The notes under the pieces are model-generated. The model had not been told where the DNA came from. It did not search any database and was given only the letters and a program-made list of their open reading frames with translations. 64,000 bases of DNA from CAIYUC01 sp963682005. GTDB lineage: Bacteria > Bacteroidota > Bacteroidia > Bacteroidales > FEN-979. How positions within the stretch are numbered: position 1 is the first letter of the stretch; each line of letters starts with the position of its first letter. Positions 1 through 9,265 of the stretch are shown piece after piece. A program made the translations under genes and the position numbers. The stretch lies in assembly GCA_963682005.1 (NCBI GenBank), contig OY820914.1, positions 3,472,001 through 3,536,000 on the forward strand. The letters run 5' to 3'.

Positions 1-2
1 TG

Positions 3-3000
3 ACCACTCATCACTATACAGTTTATCCCAATGATCCTGGATTTACATATACCTGGACCATCATAGGAGGAACACCAGCCAATCCAACAGGAAATCCGGT
101 TAATATTTTATGGGGATCCGGTACTACCGGGATTATCAGTGTTGTCATCAGTAACTTCGGAACCGGGGGTTATTGCATTGACTCCATCCGTCAGGAGATA
201 TGCCTGATCGACGGACCCAAAGCAAATTTTATCACCAACAAGGATACAGTCTGCCAAACCACACCGATACATTTCACAAATACATCGAGCGGAGGAAGCA
301 GTTATTACTGGGATTTCGGAGACGGCTCTTCATCCAATCTTGCCAATCCCCCGGATCACAGCTATGCTCTTCCGGGAACCTACACCGTAACGCTGACGGC
401 AACCAATGCCGGTGGTGGCGGATCACCCGCAGGGGATCAACGACCGCCTTGTGGTTGCGTTGATACAAAAACAAAGATCATTACCGTCCTCAGCGGATCA
501 GGCCCGACAATTGACCTCGATTGCTGTTATGGGACCGTTTGTGCCGGGGATACATCCTCATTCTGTACCTCAGTGGCATGCTCCACGTATACCTGGACTG
601 TGACAGGCGGAAATATAATTTCCGGCCTGGGGACAAACTGCATCAAAGTGAAGTGGTTCCCGGTTTATTCCGGACCAACCACAGTGTCACTCGCCGTACC
701 GGGTTGCGGTGCCGCACCGTGTGCCGGGACAACCACACTGAATGTTCCCGTTCTGTATCCGAATCTCCCGATCACCGGACCAAATCCGTTGTGTGTCGGC
801 GCTTCCGGAAGTTATTTCCTGCCATCCATGCCGGGGACCTTCTATCTGTGGACAACCAATGCACCTGTTGGATTCTATTCTTTTAACCAGGTCAACAGGA
901 ACAGTGCAAATATCAACATCAGCTTCAGCCTTCCGGGCACCTATATTATACAGTGCCAGTACAACAATCCGCTTGCCGGATGCAACGGAGTCAGCCTTTT
1001 TACGGTGGATGTACTTCCCGTATTTTCATTTACCGGGGATGAAAATGTTTGCCAGAATTCAACTGTGACATACACTGCCAACGGCAATACCACCTGGTCT
1101 GTTACCCCGGCTGGTCCGACAATAACACCGACAAGTTCAACGACGGCAGATTTCACCTGGAATATTCCAGGTGTCTTTACGATAACGGCAACCACCACAA
1201 CCACGGGTGTATTCTGCAATACAACAGCAGTAAAAGTCGTAAAAGTCCATGCGGTTCCCATTCTCAATAACATCCTGGGACCGTTACAGGCTTGCCCGGG
1301 GAAAAATCTTTCCTACAGCATTTCCTCAAATACCACGGGGAGTCCTTTTGTCTGGTCTATCCCTCCCGGGCAAGGGACTGTCATGTCACAGATGGGAGCC
1401 GACAGGGATTCTGCACTGATCAAGTTTGCCGGGGCAGGACCTTGGACCATCAGTGTTTACCAGAAGATTGAGATCAGCCCGGGTGTTTTCTGCCAGTCAC
1501 TTACAAAAACGCTGGTCGTAACCAAGTACCCGGCACCAGTTTTTACGGGCAACCAGAATGTTTGTGTCGATGCGATTGAAACATACACTGTTACAGGTCC
1601 TACTCCGCCGGGTGGCACCCAGTGGACCGTTTCACCGCCAAACCGTGGATCGATCCTGATCGGGCAGGGGACAGGCAGTGTTAATATCCGCTGGCATGGG
1701 ACACCCTCGACAGCCATCATCACGGCTTCAAATTGCGGAGGAACGTTCTCCCTTCCGGTTACGATCGTAAATCCCCCTTTCGTGGCTGATATTACGGCCA
1801 ATGCCCCGACAGGCTACTGTTTGCCGGCCTTGCCAAACAACCTTCAGTTGAGTACATCAACGGGATTTTCATATTACCAGTGGAACCTCAACAATTCACC
1901 CATATTTGGAGCCAACTCATTTACCTACCTGATCCCCAATGGCACGTTTACAGGAGTTGGAACATATTATTTCTCCGTGGATGTATCGAACGGGTCCTGT
2001 ATGGTAACAAAATATGCTTATGTTGTTGTCGACAGTTGCAATGGCCCGGGGGGCGGTCTTCCGAACCCGATCATATGCGCGGTTGATTTCACCATGAATC
2101 CAAGCCCGGCCTGCGAAAACCAACCGGTAACATTCACTGCCATTCCAAGCGGTCCCGGCTTTACGTATGCCTGGGACTTTGGAGATGCTGCAACATCGTT
2201 TGTTTCTCCCACCGAGCACGCTTATGCCTCGGCAGGGGTTGACACCGTTACACTGACGGCAACACTGGGCACCTGTGTGGTGGTCGTGAAGAAACCCATC
2301 ACTATCAACCCGACACCTTCCTGCGTGATAAGCGCATCGGATACGATCTTCTGCCCGGGCAGTTCTGTTACGCTTACGGCATGCGGATTCATGAACTCTT
2401 ACCAGTGGTACAGAAATGGAAGCCTGATCAGCGGTGCGAATGCCAGTACATATGTCGTCACAAATCACGGTGAATACGAAGTGGAAGTGACGAACAGTTT
2501 CGGATGCGGGAACAGGTCAAATTCGATATACATATATATACAGGCACCACCCATTGCAAAGGTGTCAGGTGAAGGATTGATCTGCGATTACCCTTCAAAC
2601 CTGTCAACAATATCGTTATCCGCCTTTTATGATTCGGCCTACGTATACGACTGGTCAAGCAACGCCGGAGGTGCCGTATTTACGCCCAATAACACGAATC
2701 AGAGTTATTTAACAACCGCCAGTGTTCCTCTGCCCGCTGTATTGCCGATCACTTATTACTTTGTTGTGAGAGTGACTGATACGGTCACCGGTTGTATCTC
2801 CAGGGATACTCTTTGTGTGACGTGGTACGAAATTCCACAGGTATCTGTTCCCTATGTTGCCGGGTGTGAAGGCAGTCCCTATGTTTTAACACCTTCACCT
2901 GTAGATACTTCAAAGTATTCGTATCAATGGAGCAATGGAAAAACCACCCCGGTTATAACTATAAAGGCTCCGGGATCCTACAGCGTAACGGTCACCAACA

Positions 3001-6000
3001 AGGTTTCAGGCTGTTCAACAACAGTCATGGCGGCATCGATCTATGCGAATCCTGATCTGAGTTTATTCCCGACAGGCTGCGATACGATCATGTGCAAGAC
3101 AGATACGCTTCGTTTGTATATCCCGTTACCCCTGAATGCGTTGCCTCCTTTCAATACCTATGCATCCGCTTACCAGTCGATCGATTGGTTTGATAACGGG
3201 AATTACGGCACTCCGATAGCATCAGGCCCCAGTTTCCCCTTTGTTACAACTGGTTCGGGGAACCACCAGATCTCCGTTGTCGTTACCAATTACCACGGAT
3301 GTTCCGATACGGCCGGTGTCTTTTGTATTACGGCTGTTTGCGGAGGAATACAATTTGATCATTGTCCTTCAGGACCGATCCTGCTGCCATGCAACTCACC
3401 CCACCCGACCACTGCAGATGCCTTGAGCGCTGTTGGGGCGATCACAGACAGTTGCCCGGGAAATATCAGCATTTCCGTAACAGGCGGGGTTGCCACACCG
3501 ACAACTGGTTGCTGGTGGACTTCATCCTTCACGATCATTGCCTCCAACACATGCGGACAGGCGGATACCTGTTACGTAACGTATAACTGGAAAGAAGATA
3601 CGGAACCTCCCCATTTCCTGAAGTGTCCTTCAGGTCCGGTCACCTTGCCGTGCAATGCACCCCGGCCTTCAATGGCTGATGCTCTCGCACTTGTCGGCCC
3701 GGCAAATGATAATTGCCCCGGGGTTGTAAATGTTATTGCAACCGGAGGGACAGCCACCCCTGCATCAGGATGTGACTGGACTGCGACATTTTTGCTCACG
3801 GCCACCGATTCCTGCAACAACTCTACAGTGTGTACAGTCACCTACAACTGGAAGGAAGATACGATTGCACCACAGTTTGCACATTGTCCGACGGGTCCGA
3901 TCCATCTTCCATGTAACGGACCACTCCCGGTGGAGGATCAACCTCTGATCGAGGTGGGCCCCATCACAGACAATTGCCCTGAACAGGTAAATGTCGTTAT
4001 GACCGGTGGTACACCGATCCCGACGACCGGGTGCGAATGGACGGCAACCTATACGATCATCGCAACTGATGCCTGTGGCAATAAAAATACCTGCCTGGTC
4101 ACCTACATATGGAAGATCGATCCAACACCACCTGTTTTTGCTCATTGTCCGTCAGGTCCGATCCTGCTTCCATGCAATGCCAAAAGACCCGATACCGTAG
4201 ATGCGATTGCTGCAGCAGGGAACATAACTGATAATTGTCCCGAAGGATTCAGTGTAAACGTAACGGGCGGAATCGCAACCCCGGCGCAAAATTGTTTCTG
4301 GACTGCCACATTTACCATCACGGCCACTGATTCCTGCGGAAACAGTTCTGCATGCTCAGTAACTTATAACTGGAAAGAAGATACGATCCCGCCGCAATTC
4401 GGCCATTGCCCGGCAGCACCGATACAACTGCCATGCAATTCGAAACCGGCACCGGGAGAATTGATCTTCGAAGTTGGCGGAGTTACGGATAATTGTCCCG
4501 GAACCATCAATATTCAGATAACCGGCGGTGTTCCAACACCTGTTGCCGGTTGTGACTGGACTGCAACTTATGTAATCACGGCCTCAGATTCCTGCGGGAA
4601 CACCAATGTTTGCAATGTTACCTATAACTGGAAAGAGGATCATATTCCTCCGACCTTTGCAGCCTGCCCGTCGGGTCCGATACTTCTGCCCTGCAATTCA
4701 CCTGTTCCGAAAACAGAAGATGCGCTTGCCCTGGTTGGTGCGGTCACGGATAATTGCCCCGGCACAATAAATGTCCAGGTAACAGGAGGCCAGCCCGTGC
4801 AGGTCAATGCTTGCGGCTGGATGACCACGTTCGTGATCTCTGCTTCTGATTCATGCGGGAACACCAGTGTATGTTCAGTTGAGTATCGCTGGAGAATTGA
4901 TCATTCACCACCGCAGTTCCTCCATTGCCCGGTCGATACATTGTTTTTGCCATGCAATGCAACACTTCCCGGACAGGAAGAGATCCTTTCCATGGTTGGT
5001 CCCGCAACAGATGACTGTCCCGGACAGATAACCATACAGATCACCGGAGGAGTCCCTGTTGCCCTTACAGGATGTGACTGGGCCGCCACATATACCGTAA
5101 CTGCCACTGATTTATGTGGCAATGCCGGAATCTGCAATATTACGTACGGATGGAAAGAAGATCATGTACCTCCTGTATTTGCAAATTGCCCGGTCACTCC
5201 GGTGATGAGACCCTGCAATGCACCGCATCCGCAAGCTGAAGAAGCAATTGCGGAGGCCGGCCCGGCGACGGATAATTGTTCCGGCCAGATCTCCATCCAG
5301 GTATCGGGTGGAAATGCTGTGCAGGTCACCAACTGCTACTGGACCGCTACATTTACAATTACAGCAACAGATGCCTGCGGAAACATGAATTCCTGCCAGG
5401 TAATCTACAACTGGAAAGAAGATCATACTCCACCGGTCTTTGCTCATTGTCCCCAGGGTCCGATCCTGTTGCCCTGCAATTCACCACTCCCGGTGCCTGA
5501 AAATGTACTGGCGATCGTTGGAAATGCGACTGATAATTGCCAGGGACAGGTCGATATACAGGTCACCGGAGGTGAGCCGACACCTTTTGAAGGATGCTTC
5601 TGGTCAGCTGTCTTCATCGTAACGGCAACGGATTCCTGCGGGAATACCAGTATTTGCGATGTTGTTTACCACTGGAAAGAAGACCACACACCTCCGCAGT
5701 TTGCAAATTGCCCGACATCTCCCGTTCTGCTGCCGTGTAATGCGCATCATCCTACTGACCAGCAGGTTTTATCGTTGGTCGGCCCGGTAACGGATGATTG
5801 CCCGGGTAACGTTACGATCCAGGTTACCGGACAGGATTATGAGCCCACTCCGGATTGCATATGGTCGACAGTATATATAATAACAGCAACCGATGCCTGC
5901 GGCAACATCAGCACATGTACGGTAACATATAAATGGAAGGAAGATCATACACCACCGGTATTTACAAATTGTCCTTCAGGCCCGGTGATACTTCCATGCA

Positions 6001-9000
6001 ATTCTCCACATCCGACAGCAGACGAAGTGCTTGCCATTGCAGGCAGTGCAACTGATGACTGCCAGGGGGGAGTCATTATCCAGGTAACGGGTGGCGAGCC
6101 ATTCCCGTTGGAAGGATGCAATTATGCTGCCATCTTCACCATAACGGCAACCGATTCATGCGGAAATACTGCCCTATGTGAGGTAACTTACAACTGGAAA
6201 GAAGATCACTTTCCTCCGGTTTATGCCCATTGTCCCTCACACCCGATCATTCTGCCATGCAATGCAAACCGCCCGACAACCAACATGGCTATTGATGCTG
6301 CCGGTCCTGTGACGGATAACTGTTACATCGACAACATCCAGGTTACGGATGGCGGAGCGATTCCAACGACCGGCTGCTGGTATTCAGAGACCTTTACCCT
6401 CACCGCTACAGATGGTTGTGGAAATGTCACAGTTTGCCAGGTTACATACCAGTGGACCGTGGATACTGAGCCGCCGCACTTTGCCCATTGCCCGTCTGGC
6501 CCGGTGGTGTTGCCCTGTAATGCAACACGTCCGACGGCAGCTAATGCTGTTTCAGCAGCAGGTGCAGTCACCGACAATTGTCCGGGAGGCGTTTACTACA
6601 CCTATTGCCTGCCGCCTCTTGATGGGGCTTATGATGGATCGGCCGATGTCATTTTTGGTACCGGAGGCATTCTGCTCCGCAACTTTGTCCAGGGAAATTT
6701 CACTGATTGTTATCCGCCGCCATCAACCGTTGGTCAGACGGATGTGAATACATTCGGATCAACAGCCACCTTCGAGCTCAGTCTTGATAATGGTTTGACC
6801 TGGCAGACAATAAATGCCCCGGCTCAGACATCGGAAAGCATCAGCATTAAAGACCAGACCGGAAATATAAGTGATTATAACACAGAAATGCTCCAGCTTA
6901 CTATTTCAGGTGGAAATCTGCCGGAAGGGGTTCTGATAAGGGAAAGTCCTGCAAGAGCATCAATTGGAGAAAGCTCGATCCAGGGAGATCCGGCAGGTGG
7001 AGAATTCGTGATCAACAGTTTCTTTGATGTATTTACGGAAATCAGTACTGATGGAGGCGGATCGTGGATTGTTGCCAACCAGCCGATTCCCATAAAGCTG
7101 AAAAAGAATGTTGTTGTGGTTATAACCGGAGGCACGCCAACTCCTACAGCTGGCTGCGGATGGACCTCAACCTATGCACTCACTGCCACAGATGCCTGCG
7201 GGAATGTTGCCGTTTGTCATGTGACATATAACTGGAAAGAGGATCATTTTGCACCTACATTTGATAATTGTCCGACGAAACCAATCATCCTGCCATGTAA
7301 TTCTCCGCATCCGACCGCTGCCAACGCACTCGCTGTTGTCGGAAATATTTTGGACAATTGCCCGGGCACGGTTAATGTTCAGGTAACTGGTGGGATTCCG
7401 ACACCGACCAATGGCAATGGTTGGACGGCGACCTTCACAATAACAGCCACGGATGAATGCGGAAATATTGCTGTTTGCCATGTGACTTATAACTGGATAG
7501 AAAATCGTCAGCATCCAACGATCCATGGCCCTTCATCCGTTTGTCTGAAGGCAATTAACACCTATACCACGGAGCCGGGAATGCTGAATTATGTGTGGAC
7601 GATAACCGGAGCCGGTGGAACGATCATCAGCGGGGCAGGAACCAACATAATAACAGTGATCTGGAATTCAGTGAGTATCGGTCCAAAGAAAATAAGTGTC
7701 ACCTATCAGACGCCTGATGGTTGTTTTCCGACGGAACCGACGACATTGAATATTATTGTCAATCCGTTGCCCATTCCAACGATCACAGGATCTGCAACAG
7801 GTTGTGCAGGGATAAGCATGATGTATCAGACACAATCAGGGCAATCCGGATATGTGTGGACTGTTTCACCCGGCGGTACGATCACCAGCGGACAGGGCAC
7901 CAGCATCGTCAGTGTGACCTGGAATACGGTTGGCCCTCACACAATCTCTGTGAATTACAGCAATCCACAGGGATGTAAAGCGCTGTTCCCTGCTATCAAA
8001 ACTGTAACCATTAAGCCGGTTCCGGTACCGACAATAACTGGGCCTTCTACCGTTTGTGCAGGAACTTCAGGGTGGGTCTATTCCACGGAAACCGGTATGA
8101 CAGGCTATTCCTGGGTTGTGTCATCGGGGGGTACGATTACCGGTGGTTCGGGAACAAGTTCCATAACGGTGAAATGGAATTCGTCCGGGATGAGGACTGT
8201 TAGTGTAAACTATACGAATTCCTCAGGATGTCCCGGCGTTTCCCCTGCAGTTTATACTGTCACGGTTACTCCGGCACCGGTTATTACAATCTCAGGACCT
8301 TCTGCGGTTTGTGTTGGAGGAACTGGTACTGTGTTTTCAACCGAGCCCGGGATGACAGGATATGTATGGTCGGTTTCCGGAGGTGGCATTATCACCGGAG
8401 GAGCAGGGACAAATACCATCCTGGTTACCTGGAATGTTCAGGGTTCCAAAACTGTCAGCGTGAATTATGCAAATTCAAACGGTTGTACAGCCAGCGCACC
8501 GAAAGTAAAGAATGTTAATGTTTCAGCGCTGCCTGTCCCGGGAATTTCGGGACCGGTTTCTGTCCTGGCAGGTTCTGCGAATGTGGCCTACTTTACACAA
8601 CTGGGGAATAGCGGTTATTTCTGGACCATTTCTTCCGGCGGAATTATAACAAGCGGGCAGGGTACCAGTGTCATTCATGTGACCTGGAATGTTCCTGGTC
8701 CACAGACAGTGAGTGTAACATTTACTTCCCCTGCAGGGTGCTCTCCATTGTTCCCGACGGTTCTCAATGTAATGGTTGTTGGTACGAAACTGGCGGATAT
8801 TCCAGGTTCAGGTGAGCAACAGGTCAGTCCGACGTTCGAAGCCTATCCTGTTCCAAATAACGGGTTGTTCAGTATTGCTGTTACAACTCCGGAGGATCAG
8901 ATGTATTCAGTACTCATTTACGATAATATCGGAAACAGGGTGTATGAAGCAAATGATCTCTTCCCGAAGGGCAGGAGTGAACGGAAGATTGATATCAGCC

Positions 9001-9080
9001 ATGTTTCAACCGGTGTCTATTTAGTGGTATTCAAGAGAAATGAAACACTGACCATTAAAAAGATCCTGGTGCAACATTAG
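3..9080 (+). CDS. Giant T9SS-exported surface protein with PKD/Ig-like and HYR-like repeats (5' end outside window)
   Basis: The reading frame is open from the left edge, so the start lies upstream; at least 3025 residues are visible. Probably a secreted adhesin or matrix protein exported by the type IX system. Visible order: PKD-type domains (WDFGDG around nt 310, WDFGD around nt 2170) mixed with Cys-containing Ig-like modules to about nt 3340; 14 HYR-like repeats of about 87 residues (nt 3349-7509), the 13th split by a foreign domain; five PKD-like repeats (nt 7513-8783) with GPS.VC..., GY.W and GTS...V.WN motifs; a short linker; and a C-terminal sorting domain of about 80 residues beginning YPVPNNGLFSI and ending in a basic IKKILVQH tail. 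No catalytic motif was seen. A strong terminator follows. The class is confident, the ligand unknown. Confidence 0.9.
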   Translation, partial: TTHHYTVYPNDPGFTYTWTIIGGTPANPTGNPVNILWGSGTTGIISVVISNFGTGGYCIDSIRQEICLIDGPKANFITNKDTVCQTTPIHFTNTSSGGSSYYWDFGDGSSSNLANPPDHSYALPGTYTVTLTATNAGGGGSPAGDQRPPCGCVDTKTKIITVLSGSGPTIDLDCCYGTVCAGDTSSFCTSVACSTYTWTVTGGNIISGLGTNCIKVKWFPVYSGPTTVSLAVPGCGAAPCAGTTTLNVPVLYPNLPITGPNPLCVGASGSYFLPSMPGTFYLWTTNAPVGFYSFNQVNRNSANINISFSLPGTYIIQCQYNNPLAGCNGVSLFTVDVLPVFSFTGDENVCQNSTVTYTANGNTTWSVTPAGPTITPTSSTTADFTWNIPGVFTITATTTTTGVFCNTTAVKVVKVHAVPILNNILGPLQACPGKNLSYSISSNTTGSPFVWSIPPGQGTVMSQMGADRDSALIKFAGAGPWTISVYQKIEISPGVFCQSLTKTLVVTKYPAPVFTGNQNVCVDAIETYTVTGPTPPGGTQWTVSPPNRGSILIGQGTGSVNIRWHGTPSTAIITASNCGGTFSLPVTIVNPPFVADITANAPTGYCLPALPNNLQLSTSTGFSYYQWNLNNSPIFGANSFTYLIPNGTFTGVGTYYFSVDVSNGSCMVTKYAYVVVDSCNGPGGGLPNPIICAVDFTMNPSPACENQPVTFTAIPSGPGFTYAWDFGDAATSFVSPTEHAYASAGVDTVTLTATLGTCVVVVKKPITINPTPSCVISASDTIFCPGSSVTLTACGFMNSYQWYRNGSLISGANASTYVVTNHGEYEVEVTNSFGCGNRSNSIYIYIQAPPIAKVSGEGLICDYPSNLSTISLSAFYDSAYVYDWSSNAGGAVFTPNNTNQSYLTTASVPLPAVLPITYYFVVRVTDTVTGCISRDTLCVTWYEIPQVSVPYVAGCEGSPYVLTPSPVDTSKYSYQWSNGKTTPVITIKAPGSYSVTVTNKVSGCSTTVMAASIYANPDLSLFPTGCDTIMCKTDTLRLYIPLPLNALPPFNTYASAYQSIDWFDNGNYGTPIASGPSFPFVTTGSGNHQISVVVTNYHGCSDTAGVFCITAVCGGIQFDHCPSGPILLPCNSPHPTTADALSAVGAITDSCPGNISISVTGGVATPTTGCWWTSSFTIIASNTCGQADTCYVTYNWKEDTEPPHFLKCPSGPVTLPCNAPRPSMADALALVGPANDNCPGVVNVIATGGTATPASGCDWTATFLLTATDSCNNSTVCTVTYNWKEDTIAPQFAHCPTGPIHLPCNGPLPVEDQPLIEVGPITDNCPEQVNVVMTGGTPIPTTGCEWTATYTIIATDACGNKNTCLVTYIWKIDPTPPVFAHCPSGPILLPCNAKRPDTVDAIAAAGNITDNCPEGFSVNVTGGIATPAQNCFWTATFTITATDSCGNSSACSVTYNWKEDTIPPQFGHCPAAPIQLPCNSKPAPGELIFEVGGVTDNCPGTINIQITGGVPTPVAGCDWTATYVITASDSCGNTNVCNVTYNWKEDHIPPTFAACPSGPILLPCNSPVPKTEDALALVGAVTDNCPGTINVQVTGGQPVQVNACGWMTTFVISASDSCGNTSVCSVEYRWRIDHSPPQFLHCPVDTLFLPCNATLPGQEEILSMVGPATDDCPGQITIQITGGVPVALTGCDWAATYTVTATDLCGNAGICNITYGWKEDHVPPVFANCPVTPVMRPCNAPHPQAEEAIAEAGPATDNCSGQISIQVSGGNAVQVTNCYWTATFTITATDACGNMNSCQVIYNWKEDHTPPVFAHCPQGPILLPCNSPLPVPENVLAIVGNATDNCQGQVDIQVTGGEPTPFEGCFWSAVFIVTATDSCGNTSICDVVYHWKEDHTPPQFANCPTSPVLLPCNAHHPTDQQVLSLVGPVTDDCPGNVTIQVTGQDYEPTPDCIWSTVYIITATDACGNISTCTVTYKWKEDHTPPVFTNCPSGPVILPCNSPHPTADEVLAIAGSATDDCQGGVIIQVTGGEPFPLEGCNYAAIFTITATDSCGNTALCEVTYNWKEDHFPPVYAHCPSHPIILPCNANRPTTNMAIDAAGPVTDNCYIDNIQVTDGGAIPTTGCWYSETFTLTATDGCGNVTVCQVTYQWTVDTEPPHFAHCPSGPVVLPCNATRPTAANAVSAAGAVTDNCPGGVYYTYCLPPLDGAYDGSADVIFGTGGILLRNFVQGNFTDCYPPPSTVGQTDVNTFGSTATFELSLDNGLTWQTINAPAQTSESISIKDQTGNISDYNTEMLQLTISGGNLPEGVLIRESPARASIGESSIQGDPAGGEFVINSFFDVFTEISTDGGGSWIVANQPIPIKLKKNVVVVITGGTPTPTAGCGWTSTYALTATDACGNVAVCHVTYNWKEDHFAPTFDNCPTKPIILPCNSPHPTAANALAVVGNILDNCPGTVNVQVTGGIPTPTNGNGWTATFTITATDECGNIAVCHVTYNWIENRQHPTIHGPSSVCLKAINTYTTEPGMLNYVWTITGAGGTIISGAGTNIITVIWNSVSIGPKKISVTYQTPDGCFPTEPTTLNIIVNPLPIPTITGSATGCAGISMMYQTQSGQSGYVWTVSPGGTITSGQGTSIVSVTWNTVGPHTISVNYSNPQGCKALFPAIKTVTIKPVPVPTITGPSTVCAGTSGWVYSTETGMTGYSWVVSSGGTITGGSGTSSITVKWNSSGMRTVSVNYTNSSGCPGVSPAVYTVTVTPAPVITISGPSAVCVGGTGTVFSTEPGMTGYVWSVSGGGIITGGAGTNTILVTWNVQGSKTVSVNYANSNGCTASAPKVKNVNVSALPVPGISGPVSVLAGSANVAYFTQLGNSGYFWTISSGGIITSGQGTSVIHVTWNVPGPQTVSVTFTSPAGCSPLFPTVLNVMVVGTKLADIPGSGEQQVSPTFEAYPVPNNGLFSIAVTTPEDQMYSVLIYDNIGNRVYEANDLFPKGRSERKIDISHVSTGVYLVVFKRNETLTIKKILVQH
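3349..7509 (+). repeat. Coding array of 14 HYR-like repeats, period 261 nt
   Basis: The CP.GP.xLPCN motif recurs at nt 3361, 3621, 3883, 4143, 4404, 4662, 4923, 5184, 5445, 5706, 5967, 6228, 6486 and 7266. Spacing is 258-262 nt except for the last step (780 nt), which contains an insertion. Each unit carries CP, PCN, DNCPG, GC.WTATF, TATD.CGN, C.VTYNWKED and PP. Six Cys per repeat would allow three disulfides. The last unit has lost one Cys (GNGW instead of GC.W). The repeats diverge at DNA level but keep near-constant length, as expected of old tandem domain duplication under selection. Confidence 0.9.
6594..7109 (+). other. Foreign ~172-residue domain inserted inside the 13th HYR-like repeat
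   Basis: The repeat reads normally to DNCPGGV (codon ending 6593) and resumes at VVVITGGTPTP (codon starting 7110). The 516 nt between keep frame and contain no HYR motif. The segment has FGSTATFELSLDNG, DTGN-like turns, TEMLQL, GVLIRESPARAS, INSFFDVFTEISTDGG and SW. From memory, proteins with the same TEMLQL / RESP / SFFDVFTELS pattern occur as separate secreted proteins in Planctomycetes and other phyla. I see no known catalytic signature. Removing it restores a repeat of normal length. Confidence 0.8.
7513..8783 (+). repeat. Five PKD-like (Ig-fold) coding repeats
   Basis: About 84 residues each, with shared motifs: a GP..VC start, a (T/S)EPGM or QSG segment, GY.W, SGGTI(T/I)(S/G)G.GT, V.WN, SVNY....GC and a Pro-rich linker (PVP.I). 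The fifth copy has lost the first Cys (VSVLAG instead of VCAG). They form the stalk between the HYR-like array and the sorting domain. Confidence 0.8.
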
Positions 9081-9118
9081 ACTCTCTGGTTTAATCAGGG
9101 AAGCCTGAATTGAATCGC

Positions 9119-9171
9119 AAGGCTGTCTTAAAAGTTAATTTAACACTTTTAGGACAGCCTTGTTTTTCTTT
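9119..9171 (+). terminator. Rho-independent terminator after the giant gene
   Basis: A 17-bp stem (arms 9119-9135 and 9145-9161, one G-U pair) with a 9-nt loop is followed by a T-rich tract. It lies 39 nt after the stop codon of the giant gene. Confidence 0.9.
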
Positions 9172-9178
9172 ACCTTTG
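9171..9178 (+). promoter_or_regulatory. Candidate Bacteroidetes -7 box TACCTTTG
   Basis: Exact match to the phylum consensus TAnnTTTG just downstream of the terminator and 87 nt before the next start codon. The -33 element is only TTTT at a 20-nt spacing, so the assignment is tentative. Confidence 0.4.
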
Positions 9179-9265
9179 ATAGGTGCGATGAACGGAAAGA
9201 CTTAGAATAATGCAGCCAGCCGGTAATTTCAGAAAAAAAGATTTCATTCACTCAACACCTCCATC

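Noticed and set aside
1917..2468. 183-residue minus-strand frame opposite the giant gene
   Set aside because: The plus-strand frame is open for over 9 kb with domain motifs; the minus frame is a shadow of its codon bias.
3349..7509. Period of about 261 nt that could suggest a CRISPR-like or satellite array
   Set aside because: The repeats are coding, in frame, and correspond to protein domains with conserved Cys and Trp; spacing and sequence are those of HYR-like repeats.
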